NCBI GenBank assembly: GCA_028023455.1
Contig: JAQFVV010006448.1
Coordinates: 1,017,431 to 1,081,430, forward strand
Source: Epiperipatus broadwayi
Taxonomy: Eukaryota > Onychophora > Udeonychophora > Euonychophora > Peripatidae
DNA: 64,000 nt
Direction of reading: 5' to 3'
Shown piece after piece: positions 1-12,649 of this stretch. How positions within the stretch are numbered: position 1 is the first letter of the stretch; every line of letters starts with the position of its first letter. The translations under genes and the position numbers were made by a program. The notes under the pieces were generated by a model, which worked only from the letters and a program-made list of their open reading frames with translations, made no database searches and was not told the DNA's origin.

Positions 1-128
1 AATGAACACTTAAATAATAACAATATCAATACAATCAACAATCTCAAATCTGTTGTCAAGGCAACTTCTTTTTAACAATAAAGGTGAAAATCTATTTTAT
101 TTATGATTAATATGTCTACATATAGACA
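1..128 (-). repeat. Family A repeat unit, inverted copy
   Basis: Read on the minus strand, this stretch matches the units at 940-1075 and 43,835-43,945. All share a 'gttgccttgacaacag' box, then a 'gagattgttgattgt' box, then 'atttaagtgtt'. It is head-to-head with the plus-strand unit that starts near 139. No coding potential is visible. The family looks like a satellite or an interspersed element with a unit of about 340 bp. I do not recognise it. Confidence 0.55.
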
Positions 129-138
129 CTAAACAAAA

Positions 139-410
139 GTGTATATATTTAATGTTAAAATAAGGTTGCCATAACAACAGTTTGAGATTGCTGATTGTAG
201 CGATATTGGCATTGTTTAAGTGCTGAATACTTTCAATGAATTTACTTATATAAACCTATATATCCTTGAGCATTATTATCTTTATTATTTAAGTAGCACA
301 TTGCTTGGAGTACAGTTTGAATTTTATAATTGCAGTATGAAAATTATAATTGGCTATTTGTTAGTCTGCTTTCAGAACATGTTCTATTTGCTTGTTTAAC
401 CCTTTTCGCG
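139..410 (+). repeat. Family A repeat unit
   Basis: This unit carries the boxes 'ggttgccataacaacag', 'gagattgctgattgta' and 'tgtttaagtgctgaa', then a 3' part with 'gcattattatctttattatt' and 'tttcagaacatgttctat'. The same order of boxes recurs at 885-1300 and 43,480-43,770. With the inverted unit at 1-128 it forms an imperfect palindrome of about 230 bp. The unit ends where homopolymer-rich sequence begins. Confidence 0.55.
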
Positions 411-633
411 GGGGACCTCTTCTAAACATCACTCAACCTACTTTATTTTTTTTTTTTTTTAAAAAATAAAATTAATTTATTTGAATTGGTTTTAAATTTT
501 TGATATGTGGGGGAGGGTGGTTTTTTTTTTTTTTAATAATAAAAAAAAAAAAAATTAAAAAAAAACTAAAAAAAAAAAGAAAAGTGATTGGTATTGGTTT
601 TGCTGCTTAAAAAAAAAAATATTATGGTTTGTG

Positions 634-671
<38 letters not shown>

Positions 672-884
672 AAGATAGTTTTATTTTATTAAATTATAAT
701 ATAAATTATTTATAAATAATAAAAATTAAAATTAATATAAAAAAAAAAAAAAAAAAAAATTATTTTAAAAAAATATTGAAAATTAAATAAATATTTTGAA
801 AATGTATAAAAAAAAAAATTTTATTTAAAAAGTTTTTTTATTTTATATAAATAAAAAAATTATTTATTATTATTTTTTTTATTA
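411..884. repeat. Homopolymer-rich A/T low-complexity tract
   Basis: The stretch consists of long runs of A and T (for example around 640-670 and 741-760) with a few G-rich words such as 'gtgggggagggtgg' near 505-520. It separates two family A units that otherwise belong together. The composition is unlike the rest of the window and resembles a low-quality consensus region. It may be a real A-rich insertion or an assembly or polishing artefact. Confidence 0.6.
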
Positions 885-1300
885 TATTTGCTTGTTTAAT
901 TAAGTTTACTTAAACTTTTTATATCAATAATTTCATTATCAGTGGTCAAAATGCAATCTTTAGTGTCCATATCAACATAATAGACCATAAATAAAGGTGA
1001 ATTCCACTTTTATTATTAAAGAGTTTGCCTTGATAACAGATTGAGGTTGTTGTTTGTATGGATATTATTTAAGTGTTGATTCAATAAATGTTCAATTATA
1101 AAGATATTTAGCTTTGAACAATATTATCTTTATTAATTAATATAAACAGCATGCTAATAGCACTAAGCAAGTTTATTTTATTTTATTTATTTATTTTATT
1201 TTATTAATATTAACTTTATTATTTAAGTAATAAATTGTTGAAATGTGGTTTGAGAATTATAATTGATTATTTGTTAGTATTGAGGATACTAGTATGTTTT
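885..1300 (+). repeat. Family A repeat unit
   Basis: This is another diverged unit of family A. It has 'agtttgccttgataacag' near 1022, 'attgaggttgttgtttgta', 'tatttaagtgttga', and a tail resembling 'ttgattatttgttagtatt'. Its 5' part ('cttgtttaat', 'taaactttttatatc') is the sequence that follows the 3' end of the previous unit in the tandem arrangement at 43.5-43.9 kb. The two copies here were therefore probably tandem before the low-complexity tract came between them. Confidence 0.5.
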
Positions 1301-1457
1301 TTACCATCCAAATCACTGATATATTATTTTATAAATTTAGCAATTTATTAATCACATAAATATTAATAATGTGGCAAATTTATGCTTATTTGCATCATAA
1401 TCAAACTATCATATTGTAAATCTCAATAGCTAAACATTTTCCATAAAATTACATAAT

Positions 1458-1592
1458 ACTACCAAACTTGTACTGTTCAAGATAATATGAAAAGGTAACA
1501 ATAACTATAAAATAAGTCTTAAAAGCACTTTTAAGACTTATTTTAGAGTCTTTACCTTTTCATAATAACTAGAACTGTACAAGTCTGGTAGT
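1458..1592. mobile_element. Hairpin element, MITE-like (about 135 bp)
   Basis: The two halves are imperfect reverse complements. The outer ends read 'actaccaaacttgtac' and 'gtacaagtctggtagt', the middle contains 'gaaaaggtaa' against 'ttaccttttc', and the centre 'gtcttaaaag' against 'cttttaagac' leaves almost no loop. A whole-length hairpin with no ORF fits a miniature inverted-repeat element or a snap-back retroposon. I see no clear target-site duplication, so the class stays open. Confidence 0.5.
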
Positions 1593-1599
1593 TTATCAT

Positions 1600-4116
1600 A
1601 TTATCAAAATTAATTTGATTATAACTATAAAATATTATAATAGCAATATTTTTCATAAACATTATTTTAGATTATGTCACCATTTGAACCAATTTAACCA
1701 AGCTAATACTACTTTATAAATATCATATTATCAAAAATAAATGGGGAAGTGTTCTTAGTGTTGTCCATACTTTGTTTGCTTTTAATAAGAACAGAAGGTT
1801 ATTTTGGTGGCATTAAAATTAAATATAACAAAGAACCTTTTAAAATATTTTACTCTGAGTATAACTTTATATAAAGCAGAATACATACTTGTGAAAAATA
1901 AAAATAGGGAAACATTAGAAGCTTTATAGCCAAAGATTTAAAAAATGAACAGAAAATTAAAAAGACAAAATCAGTGAAATAAGGTTATTAATATAGGAGT
2001 ATTAACAAAATATATTTAAAAGTATTTTTTGAGGTGGAATAGCCATTAGATTGAAAATGTTTTTTGAGAAAAAATAATTATTATAAAATATATGGTGAGT
2101 GACAGAATATGAAAGTAAAGTCATAAAAGAAGACATAAGTTCATAGAGAATATTAAGGAAGACAATATTTGAGAAATGTTCAAGAAATAAAATGGATAAG
2201 AATTTTGCCATTATTTTCAATCTTATCATTGTGAGAAAAGAAATTTATGTTCCTGTAAATAGTAATTTGATTAATAAGATTTGACATTCAAGTGCATTAA
2301 TTTCCTAATGTTTTCAGTCACTATTATATTAAATTATGATTGGCTAATATATATATATGTCTAATTTTTTTAATGATGGTTTTATAATCATTTGTCCTTC
2401 ATATGTAACAAATGTATTTATTTTATTTATAGCTGCAATTAGAACTAAATCCGAATATTCTTGTATATTATTTTTCAAAAGCAGTAAACTGTAGTAAAGA
2501 GTACAAATTTACATCAGCAACATGTTTCTGCACTGTAGCAATTTGTCAATTCTTGCTACCATTGTTAATAAATAGCATTATTTACTTTTCATAATAATTT
2601 ATTTGTTATGATTGTTTTTAACAGAAAAAAGAACGTGTTCATTCGTTTAAAAAATAAAGAAGGTTGTTTATTTTTAAATAATTTGTCCGAAAATTCATAA
2701 GTGGTGATTTGGAAAATCACATGCTTCTGCGTTGTAACTATCACTACATTGTATGAAGTTATTAAGGATTCATATAAAAAGTATTTTTTTAGCTTAATTT
2801 ATTTTTCTAGTTTACCTAAAAATTGTTGAAATAAGGTGTCATCAAATGAACTTATATATATATATATCGTATATAACATTTTATTGCATAGTTAAATTCA
2901 TAAAAAAAAAAAAAAGTAGTTAGTTTTAGGTGCAAAAAAATACAGTAATTCAGATTCCGTCACGTGAAAACCATTTGAGCAGGATGTAATGAGAATCTCA
3001 GCTTTGATGATAAGTGTTAGGATTTTCTGATTTGAAGGATCTTAATCTTGACTGACCACTTGGTGCTTCATCATTAATTCGACATGCTTGGCTAGTTCTT
3101 CTACCTACTAAAACTTTGAAAAATAGGTGGAAAAATAAAAGTATTACAGACAAGATAAGAAAAATGTGTTACAATTGTTTCTTTAAAAAAATGCAAAGAA
3201 ATAATTGATTATTTTTCTTTTTAATAATGTTATCAATAGTATCTGGCATTTGAACGTAACAATTTTAATGAAAACGAACTTTAACCCTCTCTTTTCTAAA
3301 GTAAAAATGTCATTTTTTGTGTATGTTATTTATTAAATATAATACGCCTATCAAATTAATCATTAAAATGGATAAGATATTTAAAAAGAACTAAACAAAA
3401 AAAATAATAAAATAAAAACCATAAACTAGTAAAGATAAAAGAAAAGAATTAAATAACATTAAAAATAATACAAAAATCAAAATTTATAAAAGAAACTTTC
3501 ATCTTACACTATAATTTTGAGTATTATACAAACATGTTCCCAGTTGAAAACTACCAACAAAAAATATTAAAAATAAAATCGTAAATAAGGGTTTATAATT
3601 CAAAGGAATTTGGCATTAAGATTAAAGGATATTCTCATTGAACTGATGGCTTCAGATTCCTAAACAATAAATTTAAAAAAAAAGTCCTGTCTTTTGAATT
3701 CATTACATTCATAAAAGACAAACTTTGCATCATTAAATAGTTTATGTTCAGTGCTATATTTAAAAATACATAGAAGAGAGCAAATTAATTCTTTATGATA
3801 GAGTCTAAATTGATAAAACTAGAGTTAGTTATTTATAAATATTTATAAATGATACTAGATATAAAATATTTTTCAATGACCCAAATATAATGAAATAAAA
3901 AATAGATCAAAAAATTATTTTGATTCATTATATTGGATATGAAATCATTAATCTATTGCAAACTTTCTTTAATGTTAAAGTGATATTTACTTAGGTAATA
4001 AACCTAAAGCATGTGCTCTTGAAAATGCAAGGATAGGGACCTCTACAGGTCTTAAACACAAGCTTATGCATTGGAAGAAAGATAATTAGTACTTGCCTTT
4101 AAAGTGTGAGTACCTT

Positions 4117-4120
<4 letters not shown>
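1600..4120. other. AT-rich DNA without recognisable genes
   Basis: The stretch holds short (TA)n runs near 2,351 and 2,862 and an A-run near 2,900. A slightly less AT-rich patch at 2,955-3,110 contains one CACGTG E-box word. Reading frames are short and low-complexity. I see nothing that supports an exon or RNA gene. Confidence 0.5.

Positions 4121-4121
<1 letters not shown>

Positions 4122-4188
<67 letters not shown>
4122..4188. repeat. (TA)n microsatellite
   Basis: An uninterrupted TA dinucleotide tract of more than 60 bp, preceded by 'tgtgtgtata'. Confidence 0.95.
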
Positions 4189-4191
<3 letters not shown>

Positions 4192-4199
4192 CTTTGTAA

Positions 4200-7100
4200 T
4201 TTTCACTTGAAAAGCTCTATTTATAAGATAGATCACTTTGTGTTATAAGTATGTAATGATTTGTCATTAAAAATAGTTTAAGATATATGGGTAATTACCC
4301 TTAAAGTTTTTGGAAATAGACTGCTATTAAGTGTTCTCCTTCCTTTCACACATTCTTTATTCTGTTTTTTATACATGGTGCTATTAAGATAACACCATTT
4401 CATTATAATCATATGTATGGAGATTTTTTGGTGTCTTTTCATATAACATTTTCAATATAATCCAGGATTGATATAGTCTAAGTCAATGAAAAGAGTCTTT
4501 GTGATAACAGGATATGATTAATTGTATTTTTTTATACCTGTACTTCTAAAACAAATATTAATATTAATAAAATATTTAAAAATAATTAAACATAAAACAA
4601 GAGATAAAAACTGTAAGATAATGAAAATAAAATACAAGAAAAGAAATTTACTTGAAAAAAATATCATTAGAAGATAGAAAATAAAACTTGGTATAGATTT
4701 TATTCTATACCACACTGTTTAGATATTATGGTAATTAACAAATGATCAAACATAAAATATAAAATTATGATATTTGATATACAGCTTAAAATTATTTTAA
4801 AGATTATCTTTTTTAAATATTTTATTAACATTCACTATTTATCATATCAATTTACAATATTATGAATTTCTTTTCAAACACATGTTCCCAAATAAAATAT
4901 ACTCTGCCATTAAATTAAAACTACAACTTTTTTCTACTAGTAGATAATATGTTCCAAAGACATCATGAAAATATACCACTGCTTCTATATGTTATAATTT
5001 TCTATGCCTTTGCATAAAGTTTTTCTTTAGTGAAACATGTAGTTTTAATTTGGTGTTATACATTTTAATATAACTTGAGTAATATTATCAATAGATAAAA
5101 AGATTAGATGCTCTCATGTTATTATTTGTAAGTTAACACTCATGAGAAACAATTTATTTGAGCATGTAAGAGCTCATTTATGATAAGGAGAAGAAATTGA
5201 GATATTAAGAATGAAATAAAAATAAATAAATATCTAGTAAATAATATATCTTGAGAAAAAGTTTAAACTTTTGTATGATAATAATGAATATGGATGTTAG
5301 AATGTAGATGAAATCAAAATATTCATAGAAAGTTTTATGTTCTATTTTTAGTACCAGCATCTGTAATTTGGTGATAAAAATCTATTTTATAAATATGATT
5401 ACAAATTTACAAACTGTTACAGAACATATTATCTGCAATATTGTGTTGATGTTGAAATAAGTTAGAAATGAACTAATTCAGTAATAAGTAGAATAATAAT
5501 AATATATCAGATTAAAAAGTCATATAAAGTTCACCTCTATCAGAAATGAAAAAGTCCTGTGGAAAAACTTTTAGGATGCCTTATTCAAACTGTAAAAATT
5601 ATTATTACTTGAAATTAGTAGTGAAAATCGAAAACTATATGCCTGTTCTAGTGGCAATATTTTATACTTATAACACACATAATAAAGCTAGGTTTATTTA
5701 ATTTAATTCCACATTGGGGAGGGGGATATAATATTATATAAAATAAATGGAAATCATAGCAATTTGCGAAGATACTATATTTCATTCTCAATAGAATAAC
5801 TTACAAAATTATCAGCTATTTCATAGTTTTACATAATATTTTGCAGAATATAAGATTTCATTTTTAAGTGGATGTAAAATAGGCTTTATTTTATTTTAAT
5901 ATTACTTATTATTTTTATAATCTGGCTGACTATTTTTTTGAAGAAAAAAAAAACACCATTAATCTTAATATATAAACAATGAAAATAATTCAGAAAAAAG
6001 TAAAATATATTATGTTAACAATAGTAAATGTTAAGAATATTAATACTTTTTAAAAAAAAAAAATATGAATCACTTATTGACTTTAGACCACACATCGTTT
6101 CAATACCAAGTGGCAGACTAATAAAAATACTTGAAGTTTATTAGACTAGAAAGAAAATTTATCATTGAATTTCTGATTTTCAACCAAATATTTTTGCCAA
6201 TAAGAATATTTTTTGCAATAAGAACATACAGCAATAATTTTAAAATTAGTAAAATTATTTAACAAACTTTAATGTCTTAGTAGAATGTATATATACTTAA
6301 GAATGTTTATATTATAATATTTAGTATGTCAGAATATTATCTAATTACAATTAAAAACTTCAATTTAGAATAAATGTTAAACATTTTTTTTAGTATTTAA
6401 GTATTTCTAAATTAACTTATCATTTTTCTAAATAACTAGCCCATAGATAATTCATATACCAATATTATTAATAGCAGCAAATAGGCATCTAATTACCATT
6501 TAACTAAAGTAAAAAAAAATGTCACAAAAATTTAGAAAACACCAATTGGCAGTTAACTTGTCTGATAAATAATGGTTTTTACTGTTTTTCTGTGGTGAAA
6601 TATGTAAGAGGCCTCTGTTTGCCTTGCACAGAACTATTTTAATAGGTTCAAGGAATAAACATACATATGCATACACATATATATTTAATAGATATGACTA
6701 TATAAATAGAGAGAGGAAACTATCAATTCCTAATTGTCAAAAGAGCTATTATATAGGTTAATAAAAATTGTTTACCCTCAGGAGTATCAAGTGGTAAATT
6801 GATGATTGTCTGGCAACATCAAATGTAAAGGTTATCTTTGTTTGTGTGGATATCATCTCTTAATTTATATAATATTAAAATCCATGAAAATATTTAAGAA
6901 ATTTAACAAATAAGAAAAAAAAATGGGAAGTTCTATTTGTTGTTGTTTCCTTTTAAATTATTATTCAGAAGTATAAATTAATTGTTTTCAATGATATTAA
7001 ATATTATTAATAGAAAAATAAGGCTAACACAGACAAGGGGAGAATATTCTTCAAAGACATTTTGTTTCTATTGTTACAAAAATTGATCTGGAAGTTTTGA

Positions 7101-7620
7101 CATTTTCTAGCCAATATGACAATAAAAAAAACATTTTTTCTGATTGGTCATAGCTATTTTTGAAGCTTGCAAATTCATTTAACTCACAAATTAGCAGCAT
7201 GATTGGATTGATAATTATTTATCATGATTGGGGAGAGTCCAATTAGATGTTGATGTCACAATTCCTAGGATGTAAACTTTGGTGGTATGATATCTGAATA
7301 CAAAAAATAAATGTCTTCTTAAATCTATCATTGTCAGATTTATCTGTGTCACTGGATAAAAATAATATTTTTTTTGAAAAATAGAAATAAATACAAGCAT
7401 GTCTTAAAGAAAATTATTACTGTCCAAAAATATCTACTAGTTTTACAATTTGCATATGAAGGCATGATAATATATAAATAAACATATGAAATCTTAAGGT
7501 TAAGTTGACATTAAATATTTTAAACATAGAAAAAAAGAATTGTGCATGTTGAGCTCAACATACAAATAAAAGTTTGATGATATCTTTTAAATGTATCCAT
7601 CATATATAAATACAATCACC
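4200..7620. other. AT-rich DNA without recognisable genes
   Basis: I find only short chance reading frames of Phe/Ile/Lys/Asn-rich composition, A-runs near 6,050 and a short run near 5,945. No conserved protein motif, tRNA-like box pair or long inverted repeat was seen. Confidence 0.45.
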
Positions 7621-7717
7621 AAAAGTAATTCAGTTGTTGTTGTTTTTTTTTTTTTGCAAGAGTCTCATTTTCCTCTTAAATCAAAATTAATACATTGATA
7701 TATTTTGGCACACTTGC

Positions 7718-7815
7718 AAATCCCTAAGATTTGCCTATACATATACATTAAGGTTAAAAAAGGAGAGTGTATTCATTTTATCTTTTTATAAGACTTTATC
7801 TTGTGTTTGGAAAAT
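7718..7815 (+). repeat. Family E dispersed repeat, fragment
   Basis: The segment contains 'aagatttgcctatacat', 'gtgtattcattttatcttt' and 'actttatcttgtgtttggaaa'. The same blocks occur in the same order at 47,530-47,620. The 47.5-kb copy continues into the sequence that forms the arms of the palindrome at 35.3 kb, so the three loci belong to one family. No coding capacity is visible. Confidence 0.5.
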
Positions 7816-7819
7816 ATTT

Positions 7820-9050
7820 TTTTGTGTTTAAAATCTATACAACTCTTGAGTAGTGAAGTGATCCCAAAGTATTGTTACAGATTAAAACATAATTCTATAT
7901 AAATAAATAACTCATTATATTATTATAAAGCTAAATTCACTTTATGATATAAATAAAATGGAAGAACATTTATTTTAAATCTTATATGATTTATTCACTT
8001 ATTAATTTGTATTATTAATCTTGGAACTGTGAAGTCAGTCATGTTTGGGGAAAAATTAAATATTGTCAGTAAATGAATTTATCTTTTATATACTTGACAG
8101 ATTTATGAAGTAATTACTAAATATTTTATCATACATATATATATTATTTTATTATGTATATATGCAAATAGAAGCAAAGTTAAATTATTTTATATTTTTG
8201 TTGCTGTTGAACATAAATAAAATGTTATTATTAACAGCATTATTTTTCATCAATTTCTCATCTGATAGACAAGATCAATTGGTATCATTTTGTCTTTCTA
8301 TAGTTGTTGACATTACATAACTCAGTTGAAATTACATATTTCTATTTCAATTATGTATATATAAGAAGAGAATATATTTTAAGCTAGCAGTTTTGATAAA
8401 ATTAATTTAGATAATTATTAAAATAATAACATACATGTGTGGTGAATGGTGATTAGCAAATATGTCTAGGTCTGCATTGAGATATATGCTTGATATAAGC
8501 TTCAGTCATGTCATTATCCATTGCAATAATCAAATAGGATTAAAGTTTAAGTTATAATCACTCCACAGTATACATTGTCATCTGCTGGTTAGTGGTGAGC
8601 AAATAATCATCCTCTAGTATAATAAAATATAATAACAAATGTCTGGTGGTTCAATTCCATAACAATATATAAATAAGACTTTCATAAGTTTATAGATTTA
8701 ATTATTAAAAATTTAAAGAAATTTTCTGTGTTTTTATTAAAAAGATTTCTCCTATGTTATTTTTGTCTTAAATATTTTAAGTTGTAAATGAATTGTTTTT
8801 GGCTTATTATCCAAGTTTTATATAACTTTGGAGATTAGACGATATTTTTTTTATATATGTGAAAATAGGAAGTAAAATAATTTTCAAAAATAAATATGAT
8901 TCTCTTGTAAAGAGTTATATATTTAAAATAGATTTTCACAGGCTTATATATTTAAATATTAGAAATTTGACAGGAAGTTTTTCTATATTTTATCAAGTAA
9001 TTTTCACCTATGATATAATAAAACTAAGTAAACATTAAAATGAGGCTTTT
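7820..9050. other. AT-rich DNA without recognisable genes
   Basis: Nothing beyond short AT-rich words and a small (TA) cluster near 8,140-8,160 was seen. Confidence 0.45.
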
Positions 9051-9056
9051 CAAATT

Positions 9057-9209
9057 GAAATTATATCATCTAACAGTTTTATTTATCTGAAATATAGCTT
9101 ATTATAATCTAATCAATAAATCTTTTATAAAACTAAGATAATAATCTAAAAGTAAATTTATTTATAGTTTAAAGTATTTCAGATAAATACAACATTAGAT
9201 AATGTAATT
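9057..9209. repeat. Imperfect inverted repeat, arms of about 37 bp
   Basis: The left arm (9,057-9,094) and right arm (9,174-9,209) are imperfect reverse complements built around 'tttatctgaaata' and 'tatttcagataaa'. About 80 bp of AT-rich sequence lies between them. It could be a small decayed foldback element; no target duplication is obvious. Confidence 0.4.
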
Positions 9210-9645
9210 TTGCCTTGCAATGCATTTTTTATTAAATAATAATTTATTTTATTATATCATAGCTGAAAGTTATTTATAAACATATACAGAAAATTAATGT
9301 CAAATTTTAATATTTATGTATAAATATTAAAGCAAATATTTTTACAGATAAAAGATGTTAATGTATATTTTTTATTTATCTATGTATATATATTGTTTGA
9401 TAATTATTAACATTACACCACTATTTTGTCTGATTTATACTTGCCTGTGTGTGTATTTTAGAGGACACTCAAGGATTCTACAAAGATGTAGATGTATTTT
9501 AGATAAAATGTCAAATATAATTCCAATAAGAATTCAATTCTGCAGCATATTTGCATAATCCCTAACACTGTAACCATGGCCAATTTAATCCCAAAAAACA
9601 GCATATTGCTAATATTAATAATAAAATGTACAATTGGAAAAAAAT

Positions 9646-9684
<39 letters not shown>

Positions 9685-11700
9685 AAGTTTCAGACTTTTC
9701 TTTCTGTAACTAATCATATATAAATCAGCTAATAATATAATATTGATCAGTAAATAGATAAGTAGTTTTATATAGAAGGAAAACCAAGAATAAAAAAATG
9801 TTGAAACCTTCATAAACCAGAAAGTGGCAAATGTCCTGAATACTGCCTTTCCTCCATTGTTTCCCCATGTATAGCTATTACAATTTTTGCCTTACAGTGA
9901 ACTAGAAAAAGTTGTTTATATATATATATAATTCTAATAATAACGATAATGATTGTATAAAAATATTCTTTCTATATTCTAATTTAATGAAAAGTAAAGA
10001 TTAAATCAATATTCACACTCTGCAGAAATTAATAGAGTTCATTATTCAAAAAGACTTGATTCTAATGACATGTGAAAAATTATGAGATAATGAAATCTAA
10101 ATTTAACCAAGAAACAAGAGGAATATATAAAACCTGTGTCCCATTAGTTCATATCTTACATTAACTTTTTGGTCAGATAGATAAGGAGCGTAATGAATAA
10201 ATTTAAGATAATGTTATCTTTCACCATATTGATATTATAACAAAAGTATCTGACAAGGTTGAAAGTTAGTTAAACTTTAAATCAACCTCATTTTATCATT
10301 ATTAAATCTCTAAAGATCAGTAGTTTAATTAAATCTACAAACATCATTCTTGATTAATTAACCTCATCAAATAATAACATTTATAAATTACATCATTAAA
10401 AGCAACAAGTGCCAACACAGTAATAAAAGTTACTGATGGTAAATCTATAAAATTTATATGCATAATTACAACATTTATATTAAGCTTTTACTTACTCCAT
10501 CTGTAATAAAAATATTACACTATTTTTTTTTCTAATCTTTCCTTTGTGATTAAATGAAATGTGAAAAATCTCAAAACCAACAAGAATTTCAAGATTAAAT
10601 TATTCTTCTTCAGTTGAATGAGATTTGTAACATTTCCTCATCCCACCACAATTTAATTGATGTGTAGATAATTTTGAATAACAAAGTATGTACGAAAAGT
10701 TAAATCTTACAGAGTTGTTTAAGCTTTAGATATGTAAATGTTTTGCTTACTTTTTAATCAACTAAAGGGTTAATGCTGATATATTGTATTTCTATAAGAT
10801 GGTATCTTAGCATCTAAAATAATTATGACTTTAATATATATATATATACACTAAAATTTGTTTAAGTATTTAGTATTCTCTTTAGGCATTGCCAGCTATT
10901 TATTCCTATTATAATTTAATATTTTTATTCTATCATAAACCTCAACAACCTATCATTCTCAGAAACAAAATAATTCTTATTTATAAATCATGATAACTTT
11001 TCTTCAAAGAAGTTTTTATTAAATTATTGAATTGGAAAATCAATAATGTAATACTTTTAAATAAATAATTGTCTTTAAGTAAGGTTATTAACATTATTAA
11101 AGTTATATAACTGCCTTCAAGGAAATTAAACATTTATCTCTAAAGGATATCTTTAACTATAATGATAATAAATAGAATACTATATTTAAATGTATTAATT
11201 ATTATAACACTGTCAATTTCAATGAGTATTATTTTTTTTTATTAAAAAATATTAAAAATGTAACTTCAAGAATTTAGTATCTCAGAAAATGTAACAACCA
11301 AAATATACGCATATCTGTATTAGAAATAAGCTTTATATTGTAAAATTAGAAAAAAATGCCTAGTGGACTTTCAACTACTTAATTGTACTATTCATAATCA
11401 TGGCATTGATGGTAAAAAGAAAATTGTGAAATTTATTAAAGAAATGAAATTCATTAAGGAATTCTCATATTTGAATGTCAAGGAAGTTAATTATATTTGT
11501 TCCTTTTTTGAGAAAGAAGGATGCAATAATTTTTTTTTGTTAATTGCATGTTTATGTTTGGCAATGTGCCAAGCCTGTTTCACCTTCCATTAAGCATTGT
11601 TATGTTAAGAATAGACAACACTGGCAGATGTAAGTTTAAAGATGTGGCCAAGTTTGGATTCATTCTTTGTAGAAGATTGATTTGGTATAAATATAAACAT
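9210..11700. other. AT-rich DNA without recognisable genes
   Basis: A (TA)n microsatellite lies at about 9,648-9,680 and short TA runs near 9,920 and 10,840. A slightly GC-richer patch occurs at 9,820-9,900. The reading frames here are short and look like chance. Confidence 0.45.
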
Positions 11701-11704
11701 ATTG

Positions 11705-12170
11705 ATGATGTGCAATTTAGGTAAGTAGATTGGTGCATGATTCCTCATTATATACTGCATGGCAGTTAATATAGCTGCTTGGAGTTTTGTATATTATTTG
11801 TAACTTTTGTTCTAAGGGCAAAGTATCTTTGGTGTTGTTAATTCTCCAGATAAATATGGAAGGGCTCTGAAGGCCAATTTGGTGAATTAAAGCACAAACT
11901 TTATTAATGTGATTGGTAGCACTGGGGATATAAGATAGTAATATCCAGTGTTTGTCATTGATTGCTGTAGGTGGATGTTTAGTTGTGGAATAACTTTTAA
12001 CTGTTTGGATAAGAGTTATGTTTTTATATCCAATGTTGTGTTGATATGTGATATAAAAATCAATGTTGTTTTTCTTATCAGACTTGAATTTACACAGATA
12101 GTGGTTCATATACAAAAATGTCTTGAGCTTGAGACCAACTAGTTTGTGCAAGTTTGGTGTGATAGACTCG
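11705..12170 (-). pseudogene. Penelope-like element remnant (linker and start of GIY-YIG region)
   Basis: The minus-strand frame encodes a stretch reading LLSYIPSATNHINKVC, then a KDTLPLEQ linker, then IIYKTP...CHAVY. This is the order expected in PLE proteins: the end of the reverse-transcriptase thumb and linker, a 'K-D-x-(I/L)-P' segment, and then the first strands of the GIY-YIG endonuclease. The second GIY-YIG half, normally Y-I-G-E, reads Y-N-E-E, so the nuclease is damaged. The upstream reverse-transcriptase core and the downstream nuclease end are not recognisable. The frame runs about 144 codons, far shorter than an intact PLE protein. I take it as a dead 5'- and 3'-truncated insertion. 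The identification rests on remembered family patterns. Confidence 0.6.
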
Positions 12171-12267
12171 GTGTGTGTGGCTAGAAAATTATTTCAAATT
12201 GTAAAATTGATAATAATAAAAGAATATCAGATGAAATAATATACAGTGTCATATTTTTTCACCATCT

Positions 12268-12452
12268 TTGTACCAGTTACTGCAATCTTTACTAAGTAGT
12301 ATTGAATGTTAAATGATAGTATTTAATAAATCTCTCCTGTGCTGTCTTATCCAATAATCCAAGACTTGTTTCAAGCTTATATATTTCATCCCTGAAGTGC
12401 TTTGGATCTTGGAACAGTGTATCAACATTTTTGGGATCTAATACCCCTTATT
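12268..12452 (-). pseudogene. Coding-like fragment, unidentified
   Basis: On the minus strand an open frame of about 50 codons with balanced composition contains DPKNVDTLFQDPKHF and later LDKTAQERFIKYY. It is much less Phe/Ile/Asn-biased than the chance frames around it. It ends at a TAG that overlaps a possible donor 'gtaaag', and begins shortly after 'tattag', which could be an acceptor. I do not recognise the family. It lies about 100 bp upstream, on the same strand, of the PLE remnant, but does not resemble a PLE reverse transcriptase. Alternatives are a decayed transposon or retrogene piece, or a real small exon of a host gene. Confidence 0.25.
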
Positions 12453-12649
12453 GCAAATGCTATCTTTTACCTCTCGCTTATAGTATCAAGCTATCAGCCC
12501 AAGTTAAAAAACATATAAATGCTTTCAATCTAAGAAAACTTCCTCATATAATCAAATAGCTTTGAAACCAGTTCAATTTCTACATGTTACTGTATCTTTG
12601 GTTAACTATAAACAGGATTTGGTATAAGTCTACAATGATTCCAGCTTAT

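Noticed and set aside
4122-4188. Possible replication origin or matrix attachment region from the TA tract
   Set aside because: TA microsatellites are everywhere in this window and nothing specific supports a function.
11363-11593. 76-codon frame with a Cys-rich end
   Set aside because: Without an ATG start and without a recognisable domain it is best explained by chance.
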